DNA from: Trematomus loennbergii
Taxonomy: Eukaryota; Chordata; Actinopteri; Perciformes; Nototheniidae
Direction: 5' to 3'
DNA: 64,000 bases
NCBI GenBank assembly: GCA_012861695.1
Contig: JAAOOA010000002.1
Coordinates: 21,037,303 to 21,101,302, forward strand
Part shown: one piece after another, positions 53,776-64,000 of the stretch
Position numbering within the stretch: position 1 is the first letter of the stretch
How the letters are laid out: each line of letters opens with the position of its first letter
Notes under the pieces: model-generated
Database searches by the model: none
Told to the model about the DNA's origin: nothing
The model's input: only the letters and a program-made list of their open reading frames with translations
Program-made: the position numbers and the translations under genes

Positions 53776-54088
53776 CTTTTTTTTTTTTTTTTTTTAACAT
53801 GCAACATGGTCTTTTATAAATGTACAGCAGTCACCCGAACTAATACATTTTTAGAAAATAACATTTGCTGAGCAGTTATATTTTTTTCTCTGTCCAGGAT
53901 TACATCTAAGTATATGTTCTTTGCATCACGATGCTGTGTTATTGTTCCACGTCGACAACTTCAGGTACATTTACAGAGTTCTTCATCGTACTGAACAGTA
54001 TCACATCCTGGTTGTTTCTTTTTTTACTCAAATCCAGGTATAAATTGATGCATCTACTGTATTTTCTTTGAAATGTGTGTCATGAAGC

Positions 54089-54151
54089 ATTGCACCCGGG
54101 GTCTGGTCTACCAGACATTGTACCTGGAGCTTGTGTTTTTTTGTAATTAAA
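54089..54151 (+). promoter_or_regulatory. snrpa: U1A polyadenylation inhibition element (PIE) and poly(A) signal of snrpa
   Basis: Two U1A-binding heptamers, ATTGCAC (54089-54095) and ATTGTAC (54117-54123), flank a perfect hairpin GTCTGG-TCTA-CCAGAC (54101-54116). An ATTAAA poly(A) signal starts 22 nt after the second box (54146-54151). In mammals U1A binds such paired AUUGYAC boxes in its own 3'UTR and blocks poly(A) polymerase, which limits its own level. Box sequence, pairing geometry and distance to the signal all fit. Confidence 0.85.
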
Positions 54152-56245
54152 ATAATTTTCCTTGAAACAATGCTCTGCCTCACCTATTCATGTGTTTATG
54201 TTTCAGTTGGACTTCTTCTTAAGCCAATAGATGGTGCTACAAACCTACTTTCTTCTACCTCTGACGTTGAGGGCTGTTGCACAGGGTTAGGTGGGTAAAA
54301 GAATGGTTGGGCTAGACCTCGTTTAAACAGTTTTGTGCCCACTTCCCTGCTGTCATGAATTTGGCTGAAAATGTATGTGGCCTGCAATATTTCTTTATTG
54401 CAAAGGTTATATTGTTAACTACATGCATGCATAGGCTTTTTATTCCAGGCAAAATCTTTAAAACGTATTTAGCCACAGAGTATTGATTATTTGGGGAAAT
54501 TACTTTTCATGTACATAACATTAAATGGCAGACTATGTTCTCCTGTAGGGATAGGTTGATTATCTAGTCGTTTTCTTTTAATAATCCATAATGGACTCAA
54601 AAATACATTTAGGGATGGAGAGAAGGACACCAATGTCATGTCACTGAAGTCATTGACTGGACTCGGTCTGAAAGCCTCCCACATTGTCCACAAATGTTAT
54701 ATTTTATATAAAAATATAATGAAATACTTTGGCCTCATAAATAGATAATATAAATTAGATTAGTTTTTTCTAAGGAAGCAATCAAAATCAAACCACTTTG
54801 TTCAGAGCTTCATGGGCCTCCATACAAATCATTATATCCCTCCTGCTTTTAAAGCAAACCAATTAAGGGTCCCATTCAAGTTGCTTTGAAGAATACATAG
54901 TATTACTAAACAAACAATCATGTTTTATTGGGTCTTTATTTGTTTTCAGACTGATTGCTTCAAATATCAATTCTACAGTATCATTTACTGGTTGGTCATG
55001 GGCCATCAGGCTTTGCCAAAAGGTTATGTATCAGAGTATTTCCTTCATCCTTTTGTTATTCAGGACAAATGTTTTTTCCCTCTAAATCAATTCAGCAACC
55101 AAAACATAAATGTTTGGTTATAAATGCTTGATCTGCTCACTTGAGTAGCCTGACATATGCCAGGGTTATTTTACTGGATTATATTTTTGATGAATCATTT
55201 AAAAACATTCAATGTTTTTAATGAATTCAGGACATCATTTAACGTGTTGTATACAAAAATTGGGATAGTATCGTGTTTAAATGGATTGTTATTTTTAATG
55301 CTGGGCACTGTTCATTTTGGAAATGATAATCTTAAGTAACCAGTAATTAAAGCTCTCAGATAAATATAAAAAGTAAAAATGGCAGTAATATACTTTGTAA
55401 TGCAGTGGGAGCAACATAAAAGGTATAGCATAAGATCTAAATACTACAGTGCAAGCACTTCTGATTCATGGTCATGACGCTAGGCCTCTTTAGGCACTGA
55501 CGCACTGTGTTTTTAGTAATCGTGTTTAAACAACTATCTGATCGCAAATGGTTACAATTGTTTGAGTTTGCCAATTAGTAAATGCCTGCTGTGTGTTTTG
55601 CAGTGTATCTCAAAGGCCGTCCCACACTGTAGTAATTAAAGTCCAATAAGGACCACCACCTCCTCTCAAAGGCTGGATTCATGAGTGTGGGGCGGAGTGA
55701 TGTGTGAATTGGGCATGAAAAGCTTAATTTAGCCTTGCACTATCAACTGTGCCCGGCGCACACAGGGCCTCCCTGTTGTGGACTTAAACTGTGCCCTGAG
55801 TAATTGTCTTCACGTCAGCTCAATGGTACACAGAAATGCACATTCTTCTGTAGTTTCCCAAGCCTTTCCACACTCCCTTATTTTGCCTTGAGAAAGCGCT
55901 GACCTTAGCCACCAGGGCGCTGTGTGTGTGTGTCCCATGCTCTTGGCAAAATGCCTAGTGCCTTCCCATTCACCAACACAGTGATCTCTCAGTTGCAGGG
56001 ACTGAAAGGCAACTTCTACTTATCCGGTGGGTTATGCGTGGGAGTGAGATCAAAAATCAGCTTGTGACAGTGCATATCTGCTTCTGTGAGATTTCTGACA
56101 TTTATTGGCCTATGTCAAGAGCGTTGTTGGTTATATTCCCCTTTTAAGGCAGTTTGTTTAACTTATACAGATGTGGAAAGTAAGCACATTAAAAATTAGG
56201 TTAAGTACGAATTTGAGCTACGTGTAATTGAGTGTTTTATATTAA

Positions 56246-56480
56246 AGGTCCCATGTCATGGCCATTTCTACTGATCATAATTCCATACTAGAATAGATTT
56301 ATATTGTGCAATTTTCCAAACTCACATTGGTTTCTCATACAGCATCTCTATAGTATGTGTATTCACTCTGTCCTAAACGGCTTGTTGGAGCTCCTGCCCC
56401 CCCCTCCCTATGATCCCACTGTGCTCTGATAGGTCAGCTCGCCCACTATGTTCTGATGAGTCCACCACCGTTACAGCGGA
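56246..56480. repeat. TTAA-preceded MITE end fragment
   Basis: TTAA followed by AGGTCCCATGTCATGGCC resembles the end of another common fish TTAA-type element, but I do not find the matching opposite end. The right boundary is therefore only approximate. Confidence 0.4.
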
Positions 56481-57007
56481 ACATCAGTGATTATGTGTTA
56501 CAATGGCGTTAGCAACCAGAAAATGACACCAGTAATGACAAACAGATGAAAATGCTGCGTGGGGTCTGGGTGCCGTGTTGGCGGGACGTTGCACGGCTCG
56601 CTGCTGCGAGGAGCGGACAGTGTGAGCTGGGTTCATTTCCTGCTTGCTGCGTAGGGTCTGCAAGACAGCGCGAATGGACGCGGGAAGGGGGGGTTTCTGA
56701 GGGGGCTGCAGCACCCCCATCTGCGAGGCTCCACTAGCACCCGCACCCCAAAACGCGGCGCACCTAAGTGTAAGCGCGCCACAGTTTCGCCGCTGCGAGG
56801 CTCCCCCCCAGCACGTCACAGTTTCGCCACTGAGAGAGTGTAGTGTGTGTGTGTGTGAGGAGCTCCACGGATTGGACCAATGGGTTACTTTGAATATTCT
56901 GTTTCCATAGTAACACACTGACACTGTACAACTGTTCCGGTGTTGGTGAGTAGGTGAAACAACACACATACATAGGCTACGTGGATTGCTAGCCTTTTAC
57001 CATAGAT

Positions 57008-58560
57008 CAGTGTTTCTCAAAGGGGGGCACCAGAGACCAGGAGGAAAAATTGTCATGACAAAAAAAACTGAAAAACGTTTTTTTTTAAACAGAATTGTTA
57101 TGACGTCGGCATGACCGGTGGAAGTTACACTTAGAAACCCATGAGGGCGCAGTAGGACACAGGTGTGTAATGTACATTTTGAGGATGGAAGGTCAATAAG
57201 CGGCGTCAGGGGGGCGCTAGGGGGTGCTGCAGGTACCCCTAGGATAGCCATAGCACTCCCAAGAAATGTATGTCTTTATGTGTGAAATTCATAATTTGAA
57301 AAATGATTGATTCGAAAATAATATGCTAGTACAGTACAAGTACGTCTGGGTCTCTGTTTCATTCAAGCTCGGCTCTGTGTGTGTGTGGAACGAGCCATTT
57401 TGTATGCGTGCACGAGTGAGAGAGAGCGCGCACCGGTACCGGAGATTGTCGTTGTTAGCATCTGGTGCTAGCTAGCTACGCTAACGGATATAAGGAGCTT
57501 TTTCAACAACAAGGTGGAGGGAGAACTCTCGCCTGTCAGACTGAGAGGCTCAGATAACCTCAGCTCAGTGAGGTAAAGTACTCTCAGTTTAGATTACACA
57601 CTGAGATTAGTTATCTCAGTGGGTCTCAAACGGTTATTAATTAATGTAAACAATTATTTCCGAGGCACACGTTTATATGATCATTATAGGTATAAAAAAA
57701 ATGAAAAACATTATGAAATACTATGACAGTAAAACAAGAATACAGTTTAAAAGGGGAGTGATTTGTAAAATGTCCATTAAGAAAAAGTAAATCTGCTTAC
57801 AGTTCTGTTTCATATGGATGTTGAGTAATGTATCCATAGATCTCTTCATTTTGCTCTCAAAGTGCACCAGATTGATGCATTTAACTTCAATATTTAAAAA
57901 AAAAATCTTCCCGGGGGAGCTAATAGCAATTTACTCCTGCTTACACCTATATGCGGCGAGCTGATTATCGAGCCTTCACTGTAAGGCTCGAAAAAGTGCC
58001 ATTTTCACTGTAAACTTCACTGTTTTTTTAACGCTGCCGTGGAGACGGCCCGTACAGTCGCGGATACACTGTATGTGCGTGGGGAGTGTTGCAGTACAAA
58101 ATTCAACTGTAGCGACCGGTACATTAATGGGAAAGCCTAAATGTTTGAGCACCCTCTATGAAACGTCAAGCCGTTTTGAAGAAATGTGCAGTGCAAAACA
58201 GGCTCATTGCAGCCACTAATGCTGTGATAAGACACACTTTTTTGCCAAATATCAGCATTTTCTTTCTTTTCATTTTTTTGCACAGATTGCAAAGTGGCAA
58301 AGTATTATAACTTATTGTTCTAGCAAAGGGATTGTATTATGTATTTATTTTTTTGAGCACACAGACTTATGGAGCATTGTTTTATTATCACTGTTCTAGC
58401 AAAGTTTTTTTTTTTTTTTTAGAAAGGAATGCTCACGTTCATATTGATGTATTTTAATACATGTTAACTTGGCCCATTAAGTGACTATTGTGTTGGGGGG
58501 GGCCCAACTTTTTTTTCTTCTCCAAAGGGGGGCCTGACGGGAAAAGTTTGAGAACCACTG
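57008..58560. mobile_element. Non-autonomous hAT transposon with 8-bp target-site duplication
   Basis: The left end CAGTGTTTCTCAAAGGGGGG and the right end read in reverse (CAGTGGTTCTCAAAC...) are hAT-type inverted termini. Flanks are ccatagat (57000-57007) and ccatagac (58561-58568), an 8-bp duplication with one mismatch. The 1.55-kb interior contains no transposase frame. Confidence 0.82.
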
Positions 58561-58578
58561 CCATAGACCATGATGAAT

Positions 58579-59254
58579 TGGCGCTTTCACACCGCAGTAC
58601 TTTTCCCACAAAGCTTCATCAGAACTTAGTTCATGAGAACTCTTTAGTTCTCATGAACTAAGTACAGATCGTGTTCACACCGGAATAAGTCCCTGGGGAG
58701 GATTAGGCAAATGAAGCCGCTGACGTCACTTCTTATTCTTCTGCTTTGGGTTTACTGGCAGGCCGCTGCCACCCGAAGTCCCCGGAGTTGGGGACTGGCT
58801 TCAGTGGCAGCTTTGCCAGAACGCCGACACCTCCTCATCTCCACCGCTCCCATGTTTTCTTTTGTGTTGCCATAAGTTAGTCTCTCTGCGTTTGTGCGCT
58901 GGGCTAATGCTAATGCTAATTTTTAGTGTTATGTATGTGTTTGTATTTTTGCACACCGGGACAGAGTTGCACTCTGAATCTCGTTATACTCTGTGTATAA
59001 TGACAATAAAAGGCTTTAACTTTAACTTTAATAATGCTAATGCGAGGATAATAAAATGGCGGCTTCACAAAACTTTTTTGGAGTTTTACGGGGCGTGGTT
59101 TGCAATCCGCCCAGCCAATCAGAAATAGGAACCTTTTTGTCCTTATCTGCTCTCTAGCAGGGACGAAAAGGGGGTAAAAATAATTTTAGTTCTGGATTTT
59201 TTTGGAACTATATCGGAACTAAAGTGGGAAAAGTACTGTGGTGTGAACGCGCCT
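58579..59254. mobile_element. MITE with inverted ends and 3-bp duplication, next to the hAT copy
   Basis: The left end GGCGCTTTCACACCGCAGTA and the reversed right end GGCGCGTTCACACCACAGTA pair over more than 30 bp into TTTTCCCAC. Flanking AAT is duplicated (58576-58578 and 59255-59257), suggesting a PIF/Harbinger-type element. It contains a perfect 18-bp inverted repeat with a 4-nt loop at 58624-58663, and an internal retroposon-like tail (atgacaataaaagg) at 58998-59015. Confidence 0.75.
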
Positions 59255-61056
59255 AATTATATCCTAAGACTCCAGCACCACTCGCAGGCCATGGCCTCTC
59301 AGGGATTTCAGAGGTTGCAGGTTTATGGTTATATAGGTGATTCTTCTTTGGTCTTTCTTAGGTTACAGTCAGGCAGCAGACCCACTAATGTCTGTTTCTG
59401 GATGGATGGTTAAAATTCAGCTCGTGTTTGAAGGTCACTGCCCCGCTATGCAAATGAGCCCTGTGCTCCTTAAGGGCCCTCTGTTCTGCTCCGGGGTCAC
59501 GGCAGAGGGCCGCGGAAACACCAGCGGTTGTCAGGGAAGCTCTTGAGCAACAAGCATGTGGAGGAGGGAGGCAGCATCTCATTAGATACCATCCTCCATG
59601 AAGAAGGTACATTGTGCAGAAATCTTAGATACAACTGACAAGCTCTGGATGTGGAAAATACTCCCAAGAGACCGTGAAAGTATTCACCCTACAATTCTAT
59701 TTTATATTTTTGAGCTGCCATATAGCCTGTGGCATCATTAAGCAGCGGCATGTGCGTACAGTGCAGCAGCTGTTTCAACAAGTCTAATCATAAATGTGGG
59801 TATGACGATCATTTAATAAAATATCAGAGCTGCAGGTTTGGTGCGTTCAGGTACCTTTGCTGTGCCACGTGTGTCCTGACGCTTAACATCTTCAGGCAAA
59901 AACTCTACTTAAAGCTTACATAGGCCTATACTGTTTATTTCCCAGGCTTAATGGTAGGCCTACATATATTTGTGATTGAATAACTTAAGTGTTGCCATCC
60001 GTAGCAGAGCTGTTATGAATGCCTTCAACTACAGTCGCTTATAGAAACTTCCCCACTCAGAGGCCACCCGAGCCTGCGCCAATCTGTGAAAAGCAGTTAG
60101 CCTAATTGGCACGGCGGTGCTTTGAAGCGAGCCGGGGACAGCGGAGGTCTGAAAATGGAGAAGAGGGACCCGAGAGGTGGCACAAAAGATAGAAGGGATA
60201 CAGAAACCCACAGAGGGGAACTGAAACGCTTTTAGGATAATCCCATGAGTAAATGTGACATAGGCGGATACTAATGTTTAAAAAAGTTTGGGTTGGTCCG
60301 CAAACTGGAGAGGGAGAGAGATCGTATTGGTGCGCACTGGGAACCATCCGGACAAGAGCTGAAAGACAGATTTACCCTGCCTGCCCCAGGACACACCCTC
60401 CACGCTCTCTCTTTCTCTCTCTATATATCTCTATCCCCCCCCCCCCCTCTCTCTCTTTCTCTCTCATTGTTGTCCACACTGACTGTCGCCGCCGGGCTTC
60501 GTATCGGGTTAACAAATGACCAACCAGCCGCTTCGATGAGAACAGGGCAAAGTGGAATCATTCTGATGGAGAGAGACGCAACTTGGGTGCCTGCTTTCTC
60601 CCACTCATCACGGAGTGGATATACAAATTGATTTTATTAGGGTGTCTCTTTTGTTTGTTTTTGCGCGTGGATCAGGCTTGAAGAAGGGAGAGTGTGAGCT
60701 TATTGGGATGAGAGTCAAGTCAAGTGAGCCTGCAGATTGGACCTTTAAAGCCTCTTAACGCAGGTGGTGCGAGGAATACAGCGTACGGGGGAGTGTGTTT
60801 ATGTGCCGTGCCCGTGTGTGCATGTGCCATTCCCAGTGGAGATCCACCCTGGACTCAGGTGTGTGTTTGTGGGTCGGAGGCTGGGGATGGTTTTCTCTGA
60901 CCTGGGCGCGATGAAGTGGCTCTGCGGGAGCTGCAGGGTTTAAGACCGGAGAGGGGGAGAGCTGGGCGGACGGACGGACGCAGGGAGGGAGGAGGAGAAG
61001 GGGGACATCACCACCGCCAGAGCGCACAGCACGGCTCCCAACCCCCTGACGCAGGG

Positions 61057-61205
61057 ATGGAGAGCACAAGAGTGCACAAGAAAACCCGGCTCTATCCAAG
61101 AAACGGGAGTGGAAAGATCACGGAGATGAAGAGTGAGCGACCCCGGGGACACCTCCACCTGCAGCGGACTGTGATTTTTCTCCTCGCGCTCACGATACAA
61201 CCCAG
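61057..61205 (+). CDS. Candidate first coding exon of an unidentified secreted or membrane protein
   Basis: A frame from ATG 61057 (MESTRVHKKTRLYPRNGSGK...) runs to a consensus donor CCCAG|GTAAGC at 61205 in phase 2. The last part, from ATG 61126, reads MKSERPRGHLHLQRTVIFLLALTIQP: a basic segment followed by a short hydrophobic core, as in a signal peptide. The frame is open upstream to 60916, and the preceding sequence is GC-rich like a CpG promoter and 5'UTR. I do not recognise the gene. No downstream exon is visible within the remaining 2.8 kb, so intron 1 would be long, as in adhesion or matrix genes. Confidence 0.35.
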
Positions 61206-62052
61206 GTAAGCCACCGATTAAGTGCTATTTTTGGCGGCATGTACTTAAACCTCCGGAGCTGACTTTTACCTGTTGTTCAGTCTGTGTTTCTTATCACAGC
61301 TGTTTGAATACAGGCAATAATGGAGTCTTTACACACGGTCTGTTCCCTATTTGTGTTGCACTCATTCTGCTCCTACATGGCGCTGTGCCCACCTGTTGTA
61401 TCAGTGCGCTGCTGTCTGTTATCCCACGCAGCAAGAGAACTACTATAATCCTGTTTTAGAAGCACTGAGTGTAAATAACAAAGGGATACAAATAGTTTAG
61501 CTAAACAACTCTGTGATGAGACACACACATTAAATAATCTATAAAATAATATTATATATTTCGTGAATTTCAGTGATAAATAAATGATATTGTTTTTTAA
61601 GGACTGTAATGGCTCCTCAGTGGAAAACTGGAGAATAAATAGCACCTTTATTACACACCACACATCCTCTGCCAGGCATCCACACTAATAAGAGAATACC
61701 AGGCAGCATCTGCATTTTTCTGCATCTCAAGCTTTAGCACGTTTGCTTGATGATGTCTTTTTTAAAACATGATTTGCAATTCTCAGCTGGCTTATGTCCA
61801 TGACTCATGGTTCCATTGATGCATACTCTATTTTGTGCGTAAACTACTGGATACAAGCATAGTCAATTCTGACAAGCTCGGAGTATGCTTTGTTTTCTAT
61901 GCCAGCATAATATGGGCCCAGCAGGTGCAAAATTACCTCCAAAAAATCCCCTTTATTGCCCTTTGAGCTGTCAAGCTGTTGCTGGCCTGATCAGGATGCC
62001 TATGATTTGTGACAGGACTCAATAATAGCACAGACATGCCCATAGGTGCTCC

Positions 62053-62077
62053 AGTGAGTGAGTGAGTGAGTGAGTGA

Positions 62078-62162
<85 letters not shown>

Positions 62163-62171
62163 TGTTGTGTG

Positions 62172-62258
<87 letters not shown>

Positions 62259-62289
62259 GTGTGTGTTTGTGTGTGTGTGTGGTGTGTGT

Positions 62290-62332
<43 letters not shown>

Positions 62333-62335
62333 TGT

Positions 62336-62383
<48 letters not shown>
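62053..62383. repeat. Compound (GTGA)n-(TG)n microsatellite, ~330 bp
   Basis: Starts as seven to eight copies of GTGA and passes into a TG tract broken by single-base slips (GGTG, TTG). All three plus-strand frames stay open across it, giving spurious Cys-Val ORFs. Confidence 0.95.
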
Positions 62384-62384
<1 letters not shown>

Positions 62385-63539
62385 ATGTTTTCTCTAAACA
62401 GTGTGCTCACATCCAGCATCTGTGTCTTGGGTGTGTGTGGAGCCCGGGGCCACAGCAGAATCAACTCTGGGGCGTGTGAATGTTGAATGTTCGGGTAGCT
62501 CTGCATGTCTCTCTCTCTCTGCACCTCTGCAACCACTCGCAGCTAAAGAACAACACACACTCCACTCCCTCCGTTCTCTGACTGCACTGCAGTGAGAAAC
62601 ACTCTGCATCCTCTGCTGCTGCTGCTGGGGACTTTTGATTAACACAGAACGCAAGAGACCATGTGAATGGGGACACCCTGCTCAGAATAGAACAATTCAT
62701 AAGTGAAGCTTATTGGCTCTTCAGAGGTCACTTCATGTTGCTTGTTGTTCAGTTTTTACAACTTCCAAGGCTTACATCTGCAGTGAAATGTGATTGGGAA
62801 TACTGTGACAACATGAATAAACTTTACAAAAATCTATTTTCATTTTGCCAAGTTTAAAAACACGGCTGAATAAGAAAATCATTGTGCTAAAAAATAGAGC
62901 CTGTCATTTTTAGCAGGGTAAATGTTTCCCTCATAAAATGTCAGAAAACTGATACAAGTCCCCAGAGTCAAAGGTGACATGCAAAAAAAGCATGATGTCT
63001 GTAAAATAATTCTCAACACAGAGAACTTTAGTCTACTAGCATATAACACAAAGAAAAACAGGAATGTTTCATATTTGAGATGCTTGATACAACAATCTTT
63101 AGCCATGAAAAAATACTTACATTTTAAATCGATTATCAAAACTTAATTAAAGCGTTGTTTCAGTCAAACAATAAATGAGAGGCTTTCCTTTCTATTCTGC
63201 TTGTTTGCTCTGTACCATGTGGGGGGACTGTAATGTGAACTAGCTCTACAACTGTTTTACCTAAACTGTTGCACTTTGTTTGAAAGAAGAAATTATGCTT
63301 TATTATGGTGTTTTTATAGTGTTTAGCACTTCCTTTAACTCTGTGGTCTTGTTTTAACTCCTGCACTGCCTTAGAACTGTCCCACCTGTCTTTCGCAGTG
63401 AAACAGGGTTCACTTACTGAACGTGAATATCTTTAGACGAAGAGGATTTGTTTGTGAGCCACCCTGAGTTTTGGGTGTAGTGAACCTCAAACTGCCCAAA
63501 GCTCTCTCCTGCAGAGACGGTCTGAGCCTCGGCTTGGCC

Positions 63540-63635
63540 CCCCTCTCTCCCTCTCTTTCCCTCTCTCCCTCTCTCTCCCTCTCTCTCCCTCTCTCTCCTC
63601 TCTCTCCATCTCTCCCTCTCTCTCTCTCTCTCTCT
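63540..63635. repeat. (CT)n / CCCTCTCT polypyrimidine tract
   Basis: About 96 bp of nearly pure pyrimidine on the plus strand in CCCTCTCT-type units. Such mirror-like tracts can form triplex DNA. Confidence 0.9.
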
Positions 63636-64000
63636 GGTCGGACTGAGCGCTGAAATGCTGGTATGCAGGGAATGGCTCGGGCAGCGAGAGGAGGAGAGGA
63701 AGAAAGGAGGATGTAGAGTGATGAGCGCCACTGTATCTCCACAAGCCTTTTGATGTAGACTGGTTCATCCCCTGTCCCCTCCCACCTCACCCCCCCTCTG
63801 CTCAGGGACAGGGCAGGAGAGGGGAACACGCTAACCAAAACACAATGGGGCGACTGAGGTTCGGGCTCAGTGTCGGGCAGTGGACACACGAGAGCTTGTT
63901 GCTCGTAGTGATTACTGTCCATAATGAAGCGCACAACTCCACTTGGGGATGCATGATTCTGATTCTTGGACTTAATGAGCAATAATTAAGTCCAATGTTT

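Larger units (their letters stand above)
53776..61056. other. Transposon-rich intergenic stretch after snrpa
   Basis: After the snrpa 3'UTR (to ~54170) there is no recognisable gene for nearly 7 kb. 54200-55560 is AT-rich with nothing named. 55590-55940 and 59330-59600 are GC-balanced, not repeat-like, and may be conserved noncoding sequence (the second contains the octamer ATGCAAAT at 59448-59455). Three transposon insertions are listed separately. 60290-61056 is probably the promoter and 5'UTR of the gene starting at 61057. Confidence 0.5.
61206..64000. other. Right-end stretch without recognised gene
   Basis: Probably intron 1 of the candidate gene at 61057. It holds a long TG-rich microsatellite and a polypyrimidine tract, listed separately. 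Apparent long open frames here are produced by those repeats. Confidence 0.45.

Noticed and set aside
56484..56969. 161-codon minus-strand frame
   Set aside because: Lies in repeat-like GC-rich sequence next to a TTAA-type element; no recognisable domain and no matching splice sites.
62000..62536. Four overlapping long open frames rich in Cys-Val or His-Thr
   Set aside because: All are translations of the TG/CA microsatellite in different frames.
63410..63982. 190-codon minus-strand frame rich in Arg-Glu
   Set aside because: Its centre is the CT polypyrimidine tract; no family resemblance and no splice structure.

Overview
The window is vertebrate nuclear DNA from a bony fish, most likely a percomorph teleost. 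It carries multi-exon genes with GT-AG introns, proteins that align throughout with human orthologues recalled from knowledge, long CA/TG microsatellites, and a dense load of teleost-type MITEs, hAT fragments and retroposon tails. There is no bacterial, phage or organellar gene content. The protein-coding identifications are secure. I did not find a new multi-gene system; the points of interest are gene architecture, regulatory RNA, transposon exaptation and sequence-quality signals.

Layout, left to right. (1) col26a1 (minus, 5' part only, 1437-2435) and srprb (plus, 3439-5845) are divergent. (2) wdr53 (minus, 7531-9050) converges on srprb. (3) neu3 sialidase (plus, 11543-13972) is followed by a solo LTR with a perfect 5-bp target-site duplication. 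(4) gfm1, mitochondrial elongation factor G1 (minus, 18 coding exons, 16503-29022), has a latexin/RARRES1-family gene on the opposite strand. Coding exon 1 of that gene lies beyond the 3' end of gfm1, and coding exons 2-7 sit inside gfm1 intron 13. (5) A 3.7-kb intergenic stretch with a TTAA-flanked MITE leads into itpkc (plus, 32716-44954), which has an 8.3-kb first intron containing a candidate alternative first exon. (6) actmap, the actin maturation protease (minus, 47298-50696), and snrpa, U1A (plus, 51869-53775), are divergent. The snrpa 3'UTR carries a recognisable U1A autoregulatory element. (7) A transposon-rich intergenic stretch ends in a candidate signal-peptide first exon (61057-61205) of an unidentified gene that runs off the window.

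From memory of human gene order, srprb, wdr53, rarres1/lxn and gfm1 are human chromosome 3 genes, and itpkc-actmap-snrpa is a 19q13.2 block, so two ancestral neighbourhoods meet between gfm1 and itpkc.

Four conserved genes (gfm1 exon 2, itpkc exon 2, actmap last exon, snrpa exon 4) each contain one single-nucleotide frame break inside otherwise intact exons. Four independent pseudogenisations of essential or conserved genes are unlikely. Residual indel errors in the assembly are the simplest explanation, and this should be checked before using the predicted proteins.
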